Below are positions 41,408 to 52,568 of a DNA stretch of 64,000 nucleotides, one piece after another. The notes beneath the pieces were generated by a model, which saw only the letters and a program-made list of their open reading frames with translations, had not been told where the DNA came from and did not search any database. The DNA lies in NCBI RefSeq assembly GCF_037975245.1, contig NC_092568.1:29045501-29109500 (forward strand), read 5' to 3'. The stretch is from Apostichopus japonicus (lineage: Eukaryota > Echinodermata > Holothuroidea > Aspidochirotida > Stichopodidae). A program made the position numbers and the translations under genes. Every line of letters starts with the position of its first letter. Position 1 is the first letter of the stretch.

Positions 41408-44400
41408 TAATTAAATCTAATCAAGAAATCAGTTTTGTTAGGGTATCGGGGTTAAAACTTTAAGGTCACTTTTGTTCAAGAAATCATTTTTGTTACCGAT
41501 AGTAGAGGTATACCACGTAAAAGAGGAACCTTTATACTTTAATGTGGTGCTAACCGGACATCCTAGTAGACTCCATAACTAAAGTTAATCGATTTTGAAG
41601 AAAGAAAAAAATCATTTTTTGGATCATTACACCTTAGATATACAGCGCGTTTAGAGATGTCCGTATCGGGGTTAAAACATTAAGGCCACTTTTGGTCAAG
41701 AAATCATTTTTGTTACCGATAGTAGAGGTATACCACGTGAAAGAAGAACATTTCTACTTTAATGTGGTGCTAACCGGGCATGCCAGTAGGCTCCATAACT
41801 AAAGTTAATCGATTTTTTTAAAAAAATAAAAATTAACCATTTTTCTGATCATTACACATTACGTATATACATCGCGTTTAGAGATGTCCGTATCGGGGTT
41901 AAAATTGTAAGGCCATATTTGATCAAGAAATCATTTTTGTTACCGATGGTAGAGGTATATCACGTGAAAGAGGAACCTTTCTACTTTAATGTGGTCCTAT
42001 TCGGACATCCTAGTAGGCTCCATAACTAAAGTTAATCGATTTTGAAAAAAATAAAAATCATAAATTTTTCTGATTATTACACATAACGTATATACAGCGC
42101 TTTTAGAGATGTCCGTATCGGGGTTAAAACTTCAAGGTCACTTTTGGTCAAGAAATCATTTTTGTTACCGATAGTAGAGGTATATCACGTGAAAGAGGAA
42201 CCTTTCTACTTTAATTTGGTGCTAACCGGACATACTAGTAGGCTCCATAACTAAAGTTAATCGATTTTGAAAAAATAAAAATTAACCATTTTTCTGATCA
42301 TTACACATTACGTATATACAGCGCGTTTAGAGATGTCCGGATCGGGGTTAAAACTTTAAGGCCATTTTTGGTCAAGAAATCATTTTTGTTACCGATAGTA
42401 GAGGTATACCACGTGAAAGAAGAACATTTCTACTTTAATGTGGTGCTAACCGGGCATGCCAGTAGGCTCCATAACTAAAGTTAATCGATTTTGAAAAAAT
42501 AAAAATTAACCATTTTTCTGATCATTACACATTACGTATATACAGCGCGTTTAGAGATGTCCGGATCGGGGTTAAAACTTTAAGGCCATTTTTGGTCAAG
42601 AAATCATTTTTGTTACCGATAGTAGAGGTATATCACGTGAAAGATGAACCTGTCTACTTTAATGTGGTGCTAACCGGACATGCCAGTAGGCTCCATAACT
42701 AAAGTTAACCGATTTTGAAAAAATAAAAATTAACCATTTTTCTGATCATTACACACTACGTATATACAGCGCGTTTAGAGATGTCCGTATCGGGGTTAAA
42801 ACTTTAAGGCCATTTTTGGTCAAGAAGTCATTTTTGTTACCGATAGTAGAGGTATACCACGTGAAAGATGAACCTGTCTACTTTAATGTGGTGCTAACCG
42901 GACATCCTAGTAGGCTCCATAACTAAAGTTAATCGATTTTGAAAAAAATAAAAATTAACCATTTTTCTGATCATTACATATAACGTATATACAGCGCGTT
43001 TAGAGATGTCCGGATCGGGGTTAAAACTTTAAGGTCACTTTTGGTCAAGAAATCATTTTTGTTGCCGATAGTAGAGGTATATCACGTGAAAGATGAACCT
43101 GTCTACTTCAATGTGGTGCTAACCGGACATCCTAGTAGGCTCCATAACTAAAGTTAATCGATTTTGAAAAAAATAAAAATCATAAATTTTTCTGATTATT
43201 ACACATAACGTATATACAGCGCGTTTAGAGAAGGGTCTGTATCGGGGTTAAAACTTCAAGGTCACTTTTGGTCAAGAAATCATTTTTGTCACCGATAGTA
43301 GAGGTATATCACGTGAAAGATGAACCTGTCTACTTTAATGTGGTGCTAACGGGACATGCCAGTAGGCTCCATAACTAAAGTTAATCGATTTTGAAAAAAA
43401 TAAAAATTAACCATTTTTCTGATCATTACACATTACGTATATAGAGCGCGTTTAGAGATGTCCGGATCGGGGTTAAAACTTTAAGGCCATTTTTGGTCAA
43501 GAAATCATTTTTGTTACCGATGGTAGAGGTATACCACGTAAAAGAGGAACCTTTCTACTTTAATGTGGTGCTAACCGGACATCCTAGTAGGCTCCATAAC
43601 TAAAGTAAATCGATTTTGAAAAAAATAAAAATTAACATTTTTCGGATCATTACACATAACGTATATACAGCGCGTTTAGAGAAGGGTCTGTATCGGGGTT
43701 AAAACTTTAAGGCCACTTTTGGTCAAGAAATCATTTTTGTTACCGATAGTAGAGGTATACCACGTGAAAGAGGAACATTTCTACTTTAATGTGGTGCTAA
43801 CCGGACATGCCAGTAGGCTCCATAACTAAAGTTAATCGATTTTTTAAAAAAAATAAAAATTAACCATTTTTCTGATCATTACACATAACGTATATACAGC
43901 GCGTTTAGAGATGTCCGTATCGGGGTTAAAATTTTAAGGCCATATTTGGTCAAGAAATCATTTTTGCTACCGATAGTAGAGGTATACCATGTGAAAGAGG
44001 AACCTTTCTACTTTAATGTGGTGCTAACCGGACATGCCAGTAGGCTCCATAACTAAAGTAAATCGATTTTGAAAAAATAAAAATCAGAAATTTATCTGAT
44101 CATTACACACTACGTATATACAGCGCGTTTAGAGATGTCCGTATCGGGGTTAAAATTTTAAGGCCACTTTTGGTCAAGAAATCATTTTTGTTACCGATGG
44201 TAGACGTATACCACGTGAAAGATGAACCTGTCTACTTTAATGTGGTGCTAACCGAACATGCCAGTAGGCTCCATAACTAAAGTTAATCGATTTTGAAAAA
44301 AATAAAAATTAACCATTTTTCTGATCATTACACACTACGTATATACAGCGCGTTTAGAGATGTCTGTATCGGGGTTAAAACTTTAAGGCCATTTTTGGTC

Positions 44401-47400
44401 AAGAAATCATTTTTGTTACCGATAGTAGAGGTACATCACGTGAAAGATGAACCTGTCTACTTTAATGTGGTGCTAACCGGACATGCCAGTAGGCTCCATA
44501 ACTAAAGTTATTCGATTTTGAAAAAAATAAAAATTAACCATTTTTCTGATCATTACACACTACGTATATACAGCGCGTTTAGAGATGTCCGTATCGGGGT
44601 TAAAACTTTAAGGCCATTTTTGGTCAAGAAATCATTTTTGTTACCGATAGTAGAGGTACATCACGTGAAAGATGAACCTGTCTACTTTAATGTGGTGCTA
44701 ACCGGACATGCCAGTAGGCTCCATAACTAAAGTTATTCGATTTTGAAAAAAATAAAAATTAACCATTTTTCTGATCATTACACACTACGTATATACAGCG
44801 CGTTTAGAGATGTCCGTATCGGGGTTAAAACTTTAAGGCCATTTTTGGTCAAGAAGTCATTTTTGTTACCGATAGTAGAGGTATACCACGTGAAAGATGA
44901 ACCTGTCTACTTTAATGTGGTGCTAACCGGACATCCTAGTAGGCTCCATAACTAAAGTTAATCGATTTTGAAAAAAATAAAAATTAACCATTTTTCTGAT
45001 CATTACACACTACGTATATACAGCCCGTTTAGAGATGTCCGTATCGGGGTTAAAACTTTAAGGCCATTTTTGGTCAAGAAATCATTTTTGTTACCGATAG
45101 TAGAGGTACATCACGTGAAAGATGAACCTGTCTACTTTAATGTGGTGCTAACCGGACATGCCAGTAGGCTCCATAACTAAAGTTATTCGATTTTGAAAAC
45201 AATAAAAATTAACCATTTTTCTGATCATTACACACTACGTATATACAGCGCGTTTAGAGATGTCCGTATCGGGGTTAAAACTTTAAGGCCATTTTTGGTC
45301 AAGAAGTCATTTTTGTTACCGATAGTAGAGGTATACCACGTGAAAGAGGAACCTGTCTACTTTAATGTGGTGCTAACCGGACATCCTAGTAGGCTCCATA
45401 ACTAAAGTGAATCGATTTTGAAAAAAATAAAAATTAACCATTTTTCTGATCATTACACATTACGTATATAGAGCGCGTTTAGAGATGTCCGGATCGGGGT
45501 TAAAACTTTAAGGCCATTTTTGGTCAAGAAATCATTTTTGTTACCGATGGTAGAGGTATACCACGTAAAAGAGGAACCTTTCTACTTTAATGTGGTGCTA
45601 ACCGGACATCCTAGTAGGCTCCATAACTAAAGTAAATCGATTTTGAAAAAAATAAAAATTAACATTTTTCTGATCATTACACATAACGTATATACAGCGC
45701 GTTTAGAGAAGGGTCTGTATCGGGGTTAAAACTTTAAGGTCACTTTTGGTCAAGAAATCATTTTTGTTACCGATAGTAGAGGTATACCACGTGAAAGATG
45801 AACCTGTCTACTTTAATGTGGTGCTAACCGGACATCCTAGTAGGCTCCATAACTAAAGTTAATCGATTTTGAAAAAAATAAAAATTAACCATTTTTCTGA
45901 TCATTACACACTACGTATATACAGCGCGTTTAGAGATGTCCGTATCGGGGTTAAAACTTTAAGGCCATTTTTGGTCAAGAAATCATTTTTGTTACCGATA
46001 GTAGAGGTACATCACGTGAAAGATGAACCTGTCTACTTTAATGTGGTGCTAACCGGACATGCCAGTAGGCTCCATAACTAAAGTTATTCGATTTTGAAAA
46101 AAATAAAAATTAACCATTTTTCTGATCATTACACACTACGTATATACAGCGCGTTTAGAGATGTCCGTATCGGGGTTAAAACTTTAAGGCCATTTTTGGT
46201 CAAGAAGTCATTTTTGTTACCGATAGTAGAGGTATACCACGTGAAAGATGAACCTGTCTACTTTAATGTGGTGCTAACCGGACATCCTAGTAGGCTCCAT
46301 AACTAAAGTTAATCGATTTTGAAAAAAAAAAATATTAACCATTTTTCTGATCATTACATATAACGTATATACAGCGCGTTTAGAGATGTCCGGATCGGGG
46401 TTAAAACTTTAAGGCCATTTTTGGTCAAGAAATCATTTTTGTTGCCGATAGTAGAGGTATACCACGTGAAAGATGAACCTGTCTACTTCAATGTGGTGCT
46501 AACCGGACATCCTAGTAGGCTCCATAACTAAAGTTAATCGATTTTGAAAAAAATAAAAATCATAAATTTTTCTGATTATTACACATAACGTATATACAGC
46601 GCGTTTAGAGAAGGGTCTGTATCGGGGTTAAAACTTCAAGGTCACTTTTGGTCAAGAAATCATTTTTGTTACCGATAGTAGAGGTATATCACGTGAAAGA
46701 TGAACCTGTCTACTTTAATGTGGTGCTAACGGGACATGCCAGTAGGCTCCATAACTAAAGTTAATCGATTTTGAAAAAAATAAAAATTAACCATTTTTCT
46801 GATCATTACACACTACGTATATACAGCGCGTTTAGAGATGTCCGTATCGGGGTTAAAACTTTAAGGCCACTTTTGGTCAAGAAATCATTTTTGTTACCGA
46901 TAGTAGAGGTATACCACGTGAAAGATGAACCTTTCTACTTTAATGTGGTCCTATTCGGACATCCTAGTAGGCTCCATAACTAAAGTTAATCGATTTTGGA
47001 AAAAAACAATCATTTTTTGGATCATTACACATTAGATATACAGCGCGTTTAGAGATGTCCGTATCGGGGTTAAAAGTTTAAGGCCATTTTTGGTCAAGAA
47101 ATCATTTTTGTTACCGATAGTAGAGGTATATCACGTGAAAGAGGAACCTGTCTACTTCAATGTGGTGCTAACCGGACATCCTAGTAGGCTCCATAACTAA
47201 AGTTAATCGATTTTGAGAAATATAAAAATCATAAATTTTTCTGATTATTACACATAACGTATATACAGCGCGTTTAGAGAAGGGTCTGTATCGGGGTTAA
47301 AACTTTAAGGCCATTTTTGGTCAAGAAATCATTTTTGTTACCGATAGTAGAGGTATACCACGTGAAAGATGAACCTGTCTACTTTAATGTGGTGCTAACC

Positions 47401-50108
47401 GGACATCCTAGTAGGCTCCATAACTAAAGTTAATCGATTTTGAAAAAAATAAAAATTAACCATTTTTCTGATCATTACATATAACGTATATACAGCGCGT
47501 TTAGAGATGTCCGGATCGGGGTTAAAACTTTAAGGCCATTTTTGGTCAAGAAATCATTTTTGATGCCGATAGTAGAGGTATATCACGTGAAAGATGAACC
47601 TGTCTACTTCAATGTGGTGCTAACCGGACATCCTAGTAGGCTCCATAACTAAAGTTAATCGATTTTGAAAAAAATAAAAATCATAAATTTTTCTGATTAT
47701 TACACATAACGTATATACAGCGCGTTTAGAGAAGGGTCTGTATCGGGGTTAAAACTTCAAGGTCACTTTTGGTAAAGAAATCATTTTTGTTACCGATAGT
47801 AGAGGTATACCACGTAAAAGAGGAACCTTTCTACTTTAATATGGTGCTAACCGGACATCCTAGTAGGCTCCATAACTAAAGTAAATCGATTTTGAAAAAA
47901 TAAAAATTAACCATTTTTCTGATCATTACACACTACGTATATACAGCGCGTTTAGAGATGTCCGTATCGGGGTTAAAACTTTAAGGCCATTTTTGGTCAA
48001 GAAGTCATTTTTGTTACCGATAGTAGAGGTATATCACGTGAAAGATGAACCTGTCTACTTTAATGTGGTGCTAACCGGACATGCCAGTAGGCTCCATAAC
48101 TAAAGTTAATCGATTTTGAAAAAAATAAAAATTAACCATTTTTCTGATCATTACACACATATACAGCGCGTTTAGAGATGTCCGTATCGGGGTTAAAACT
48201 TTAAGGCCACTTTTGGTCAAGAAATCATTTTTGTTACCGATAGTAGAGGTATACCACGTGAAAGATGAACCTTTCTACTTTAATGTGGTGCTAACCGGAC
48301 ATGCCAGTAGGCTCCATAACTAAAGTTAACCGATTTTGAAAAAATAAAAATTAACCATTTTTCTGATCATTACACATTACGTATATACAGCGCGGTTAGA
48401 GATGTCCGTATCGGGGTTAAAACTTTAAGGCCATTTTTGGTCAAGAAATCATTTTTGTTACCGATAGTAGAGGTATACCACGTGAAAGATGAACCTTCCT
48501 ACTTTAATGTGGTGCTAACCGGACATCCTAGTAGGCTCCATAACTAAAGTTAATCGATTTTGAAAAAATAAAAATTAACCATTTTTCTGATCATTACACA
48601 CATATACAGCGCGTTTAGAGATGTCCGTATCGGGGTTAAAACTTTAAGGCCACTTTTGGTCAAGAAATCATTTTTGTTACCGATAGTAGAGGTATACCAC
48701 GTGAAAGATGAACCTTCCTACTTTAATGTGGTGCTAACCGGACATGCCAGTAGGCTCCATAACTTAAGTTAATCGATTTTGAAAAAATAAAAATTAACCA
48801 TTTTTTGGATCATTACACATTAGTTATACAGCGCGTTTAGAGATGTCCGTATCGGGGTTAAAACTTTAAGGCCACTTTTGGTCAAGAAATCATTTTTGTT
48901 ACCGATAGTAGAGGTATACCACGTGAAAGATGAACCTTTCTACTTTAATGTGGTCCTATTCGGACATCCTAGTAGGCTCCATAACTAAAATAAATCGATT
49001 TTGGAAAAAAAAAACCATTTTTCTGATCATTACACACTACGTATATACAGCGCGTTTAGAGATGTCCGTATCGGGGTTAAAACTTTAAGGCCATTTTTGG
49101 TCAAGAAATCATTTTTGTTACCGATAGTAGAGGTACATCACGTGAAAGATGAACCTGTCTACTTTAATGTGGTGCTAACCGGACATGCCAGTAGGCTCCA
49201 TAACTAAAGTTAATCGATTTTGAAAAAATAAAAATTAACCATTTTTCTGATCATTACACACTACGTATATACAGCGCGTTTAGAGATGTCCGTATCGGGG
49301 TTAAAACTTTAAGGCCACTTTTGGTCAAGAAATCATTTTTGTTACCGATAGTAGAGGTATACCACGTGAAAGATGAACCTTTCTACTTTAAATTGGTCCT
49401 ATTCGGACATCCTAGTAGGCTCCATAACTAAAATAAATCGATTTTGGAAAAAAAAAATCATTTTTTGGATCATTACACATTAGATATACAGCGCGTTTAG
49501 AGATGTCCGTATCGGGGTTAAAACTTTAAGGCCATTTTTGGTCAAGAAGTCATTTTTGTTACCGATAGTAGAGGTACATCACGTGAAAGATGAACCTGTC
49601 TACTTTAATGTGGTGCTAACCGGACATGCCAGTAGGCTCCATAACTAAAGTTAATCGATTTTGAAAAAAATAAAAATTAACCATTTTTCTGATCATTACA
49701 CACTACGTATATACAGCGCGTTTAGAGATGTCCGTATCGGGGTTAAAACTTTAAGGCCACTTTTGGTCAAGAAATCATTTTTGTTACCGATAGTAGAGGT
49801 ATACCACGTGAAAGATGAACCTTTCTACTTTAATGTGGTCCTATTCGGACATCCTAGTAGGCTCCATAACTAAAGTTAATCGATTTTGGAAAAAAACAAT
49901 CATTTTTTGGATCATTACACATTAGATATACAGCGCGTTTAGAGATGTCCGTATCGGGGTTAAAACTTTAAGGCCACTTTTGGCCAAGAAATCATTTTTG
50001 TTACCGATAGTAGAGGTATACCACGTGAAAGAGGAACCTTTCTACTTTAATGTGGTGCTAACCAGACATGCCAGTAGGCTCCATAACTAAAGTTAATTGA
50101 TTTTGAAG
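41408..50108 (+). repeat. Right satellite array, 225-bp unit, ~38 copies
   Basis: The same satellite as the left array in the opposite orientation. Exact 225-bp spacing is visible between consecutive units at 44293, 44518, 44743, 44968 and 45193. The same two diagnostic variants occur (GGTGCTAACCGG or GGTCCTATTCGG; GATGTCCGTATC or GAAGGGTCTGTATC), so both arms draw on a shared pool. A short block with CATTACATATAACG and an EAR-like GTTGCCGATAG variant recurs around 42960, 46340 and 47460, indicating higher-order duplications here too. Confidence 0.96.
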
Positions 50109-50320
50109 AAGAAAAAAAATATATCAATATTTTAAAACGTTTAGGCCACTTTTGGTCAAAAAAATCGGCTTTGTTACCGATAGTAGGTATACCACGTGAA
50201 AGAAGAAATTGTTTTCTTTGATTTGATGCTAACCGGACCTCCTAACTAGGTCGATAACTCAAATTAATCGATTTTAAAATAATAACACGTTTGGATCATA
50301 ACACATTACCGCGCGTTTCG
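50109..50320 (+). repeat. Degenerate outer edge of the right array
   Basis: One heavily diverged satellite unit: GGCCACTTTTGGTCAA, TACCACGTGAAAGAAG and GATGCTAACCGGACC are still readable. Edge decay of this kind is usual for tandem arrays. Confidence 0.8.
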
Positions 50321-50872
50321 AGCTAATTTTCCCATTTGCATCCCACTCCTGTTAGGATCGAACGGTTTGTAGCCATCGAATTTCAATAAATCAAAGTGTT
50401 ACTGGCTGTTTTTTCATACCACTTGTAAGAGGAATAACTTAACATCGTCATTGTACCCCTCTTGACTGTTGCATATTCTCATAAATTAATTGTTTAGACA
50501 TTTGAAAAAAAAAGAAAAAAAATGGTATAAAAATTGCCGCCATTTACGCCTTTCTCCACAAGATTTGGTAGGATCACAAGTTTCAGTTCAATATGGATGC
50601 AGATTTCGTCCACCATTAATTTCCAAAATTATATTACATGAAAGAGCAACAACTCATCTCTCATATGGTGCAATTATTGGCATTTTACAGTATTCATAGC
50701 GTTAAATATTATCGCTTTAAAACAGGTACGAAAAAGTAGCAGTCTTGTTATTGTCCGCTAATTTAGGCTGCCCTTAGTGGCTGCTGGGGATCAACTTTCC
50801 CGCCACAGCGTACCCAGCGCTCGTCACAGTGTACAAACATCAGTGGCCAACGGCGTGTAACGTTGATGTATA
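50321..50872. other. Unique segment between right array and right outer repeat
   Basis: No gene recognised. An extra copy of the TTAGTGGCTGCT subrepeat lies at 50774-50785. The left side lacks a counterpart of this segment, so the arms are not fully symmetric. Confidence 0.5.
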
Positions 50873-50913
50873 CACTATTGGCTGCTGTTAGTGGCTGCTC
50901 TTAGTGGCTGCTA
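50873..50913 (-). repeat. Right outer inverted repeat of the 20-kb locus
   Basis: Three 13-bp subrepeats of the TTAGTGGCTGCT(G/C) type, ending CTGCTAC. It is the reverse complement of 30617-30657. Confidence 0.75.
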
Positions 50914-50929
50914 CGTTCAAACAGGTTGA

Positions 50930-51573
50930 CAACGCTCAACGCGAATATTGTAATTTGCCGTTTTAGTAATCAGAAGCCCATACCATTCTAGTAGGTTCTA
51001 GGAAAGGGGAGTCTTGTCTGAAATAGAAACCGATATGTCCAAAAATGGTAACATTATTATATTATAACAATATGAATGATTGTTATCATCCAGACCCAAT
51101 GACAGGCGGTAGCAGTCCTACCTACGTAGGCTAGGTCTATACTACACATTAACATAGTCTATATGCTACATTGGGAGGAACGTTAGTTTCCGCTCAGTTT
51201 CCGCCGTGAGGCCTACATCTTTCAAGTGTCATCAAGTCGCAACTTCATCTTGAAGTAAACTTACTAATAACTGTCGATAAAACATGCTCTAGTCTAGGCC
51301 TGAATTAGTTCCTTCCTAGATTCTTCCAAAGTTGGCTAACATGATATTTCTATTTTTTTTGGGGTAGGATGGTGACTTCGAAGTTCGGCCACTTAAGACT
51401 TAAAACACCCCAAAACTAAATCTTCTGGTATAAATCATTTGAAAATATACTTCATATGGTGGGAGAATTTTGTTATAGTACGATACACGGCCAAACTTTC
51501 TTTCCTGCAAACTGTTTTCACGTTGTTTTCCAAGAAGATTCTTCGTGATTGTGGAACTGGTATTTCTTGCTAG
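50930..51573. other. Intergenic, nothing recognised
   Basis: No exon or element with clear ends. CGAAGTTCGG at 51379 resembles the ends of the small element that follows. Confidence 0.4.
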
Positions 51574-51849
51574 AGTATTGCGAAGTTCGGACACGCAACC
51601 CACAGTGTGGCGCTGGTAAAAATTGGTGGCGCTGTTGCTCTTTCAGTAATTATAACAGACTTCATAGATCTTCGTCATTTTATTGACAAATATGTAAGTA
51701 ATTTCTTGCACACGGGTCATTTTGGAGAGAAAATAGCTGTAGCTTCGTACTTTTTGGTGAAATTTGGCTCTTCCTGTAGGTTTTCAAGGTGAAAATCGTG
51801 TATTTCTTAGGGTGCCCGAACTTCGCAGTATGGCGAACTTCGCAATACT
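51574..51849. mobile_element. Small inverted-repeat element (candidate MITE)
   Basis: A perfect 16-bp inverted repeat AGTATTGCGAAGTTCG lies at both ends of a 276-bp segment, with a second internal inverted pair (GAAGTTCGGACAC / GTGCCCGAACTTC). No clear target duplication is seen, so this could be an inverted repeat of other origin. Confidence 0.45.
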
Positions 51850-52469
51850 GACTATACCTGCTGCTCTTACAGACCAGTTTGTGGTGGATGCAATGCAAGA
51901 AACAATGTGTTCTTCATTAAGTTTGTATTAAATGTACATTTTGGTAAAGAAGAATGTAATACTGAGGGTATTTTTGCAATGCATATAAATTTTCAGAAAA
52001 GTTGCTCCATGAATCACAGGTGAATCAAAGAATCACCCAAAACAGAATGGAAATGAAAATACATTTGGAATTGAACAGGAGAAATGTGATTAGTTTTCCT
52101 ACCACTTATCCTGTTTCTGGAAGGGATTTAACATTGCATAGAGAGTTTCTTATAAACTTCATAGGCATTGAGAAGTCACCATATATCAATAAAAAAAAAA
52201 CTACATAGTATATGAAATGATCAAAGAAATAATAATTTCCATGCAATTTAAAAATTAATACTTTCACTTTTTTTCCACTCATTTCACAGATTTCATGACA
52301 GCAGTCTTTGCTTTGCAATATTAGTAAACATCGGATCTTATTGGACTCAAAGATTTGTTCACATTAATGACGGTGCAGAAAACTATCATTTCCTGTCATT
52401 AAGTGATGAGAAATATACAAAAAGGTGATTTCATGGCTGAGAATGATGACTTCTAATCTTCAAAACAGC

Positions 52470-52568
52470 TGTGGATGGCAATAGTAGTTCTCAGAATGAG
52501 ATGAACGCATCAACAGATGAAGACAGACAAACTGATGATGGTGTAGCGGAGGAGCAGAGACAGGGAAG
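52470..52568 (+). other. Likely coding upstream part of the coiled-coil gene's first seen exon, out of frame
   Basis: An acceptor (TTCAAAACAG) ends at 52469. From there one frame is open and acidic (DGNSSSQNE, STDEDRQTDDG, AEEQRQ) for about 30 codons up to the start of the main frame. It then continues into a stop at about 52640. The main frame lies one base off. A missing base in the GGG at 52563-52565 would join the two frames. If instead the sequence is right, this is 5' leader with an overlapping upstream frame starting at the ATG at 52501. Confidence 0.5.

Larger units (their letters stand above)
30613..50915. mobile_element. ~20-kb inverted-repeat (foldback-like) locus
   Basis: The region is arranged as a giant interrupted palindrome. 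From outside to inside it has: a short outer inverted repeat, a 224-225-bp satellite array, an inner ~150-bp repeat, and then the mirror image. The outer ends match as inverted repeats: 30617-30657 reads GTAGCAGCCACTAAGAGCAG and onward, and 50873-50913 is its reverse complement. The transition from 225-bp satellite to inner repeat near 37912-37965 is mirrored near 39290-39345. Foldback elements with tandem repeats inside long inverted repeats are known (Drosophila FB, sea urchin TU). I infer kinship of structure only: no transposase belonging to the locus was found, and no clean target duplication is visible at the outer ends. Confidence 0.6.

Noticed and set aside
30846-49873. Dozens of ~70-codon open frames in the satellite arrays as a tandem gene family
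   Set aside because: They recur at the satellite period, have no promoter, splice or domain evidence, and are explained by homogenised repeats. Kept only as a low-level finding for a codon test.
30770-50108. CRISPR-like reading of the regular repeats
   Set aside because: Units are 225 bp and continuous with no unique spacers, and the DNA is eukaryotic.
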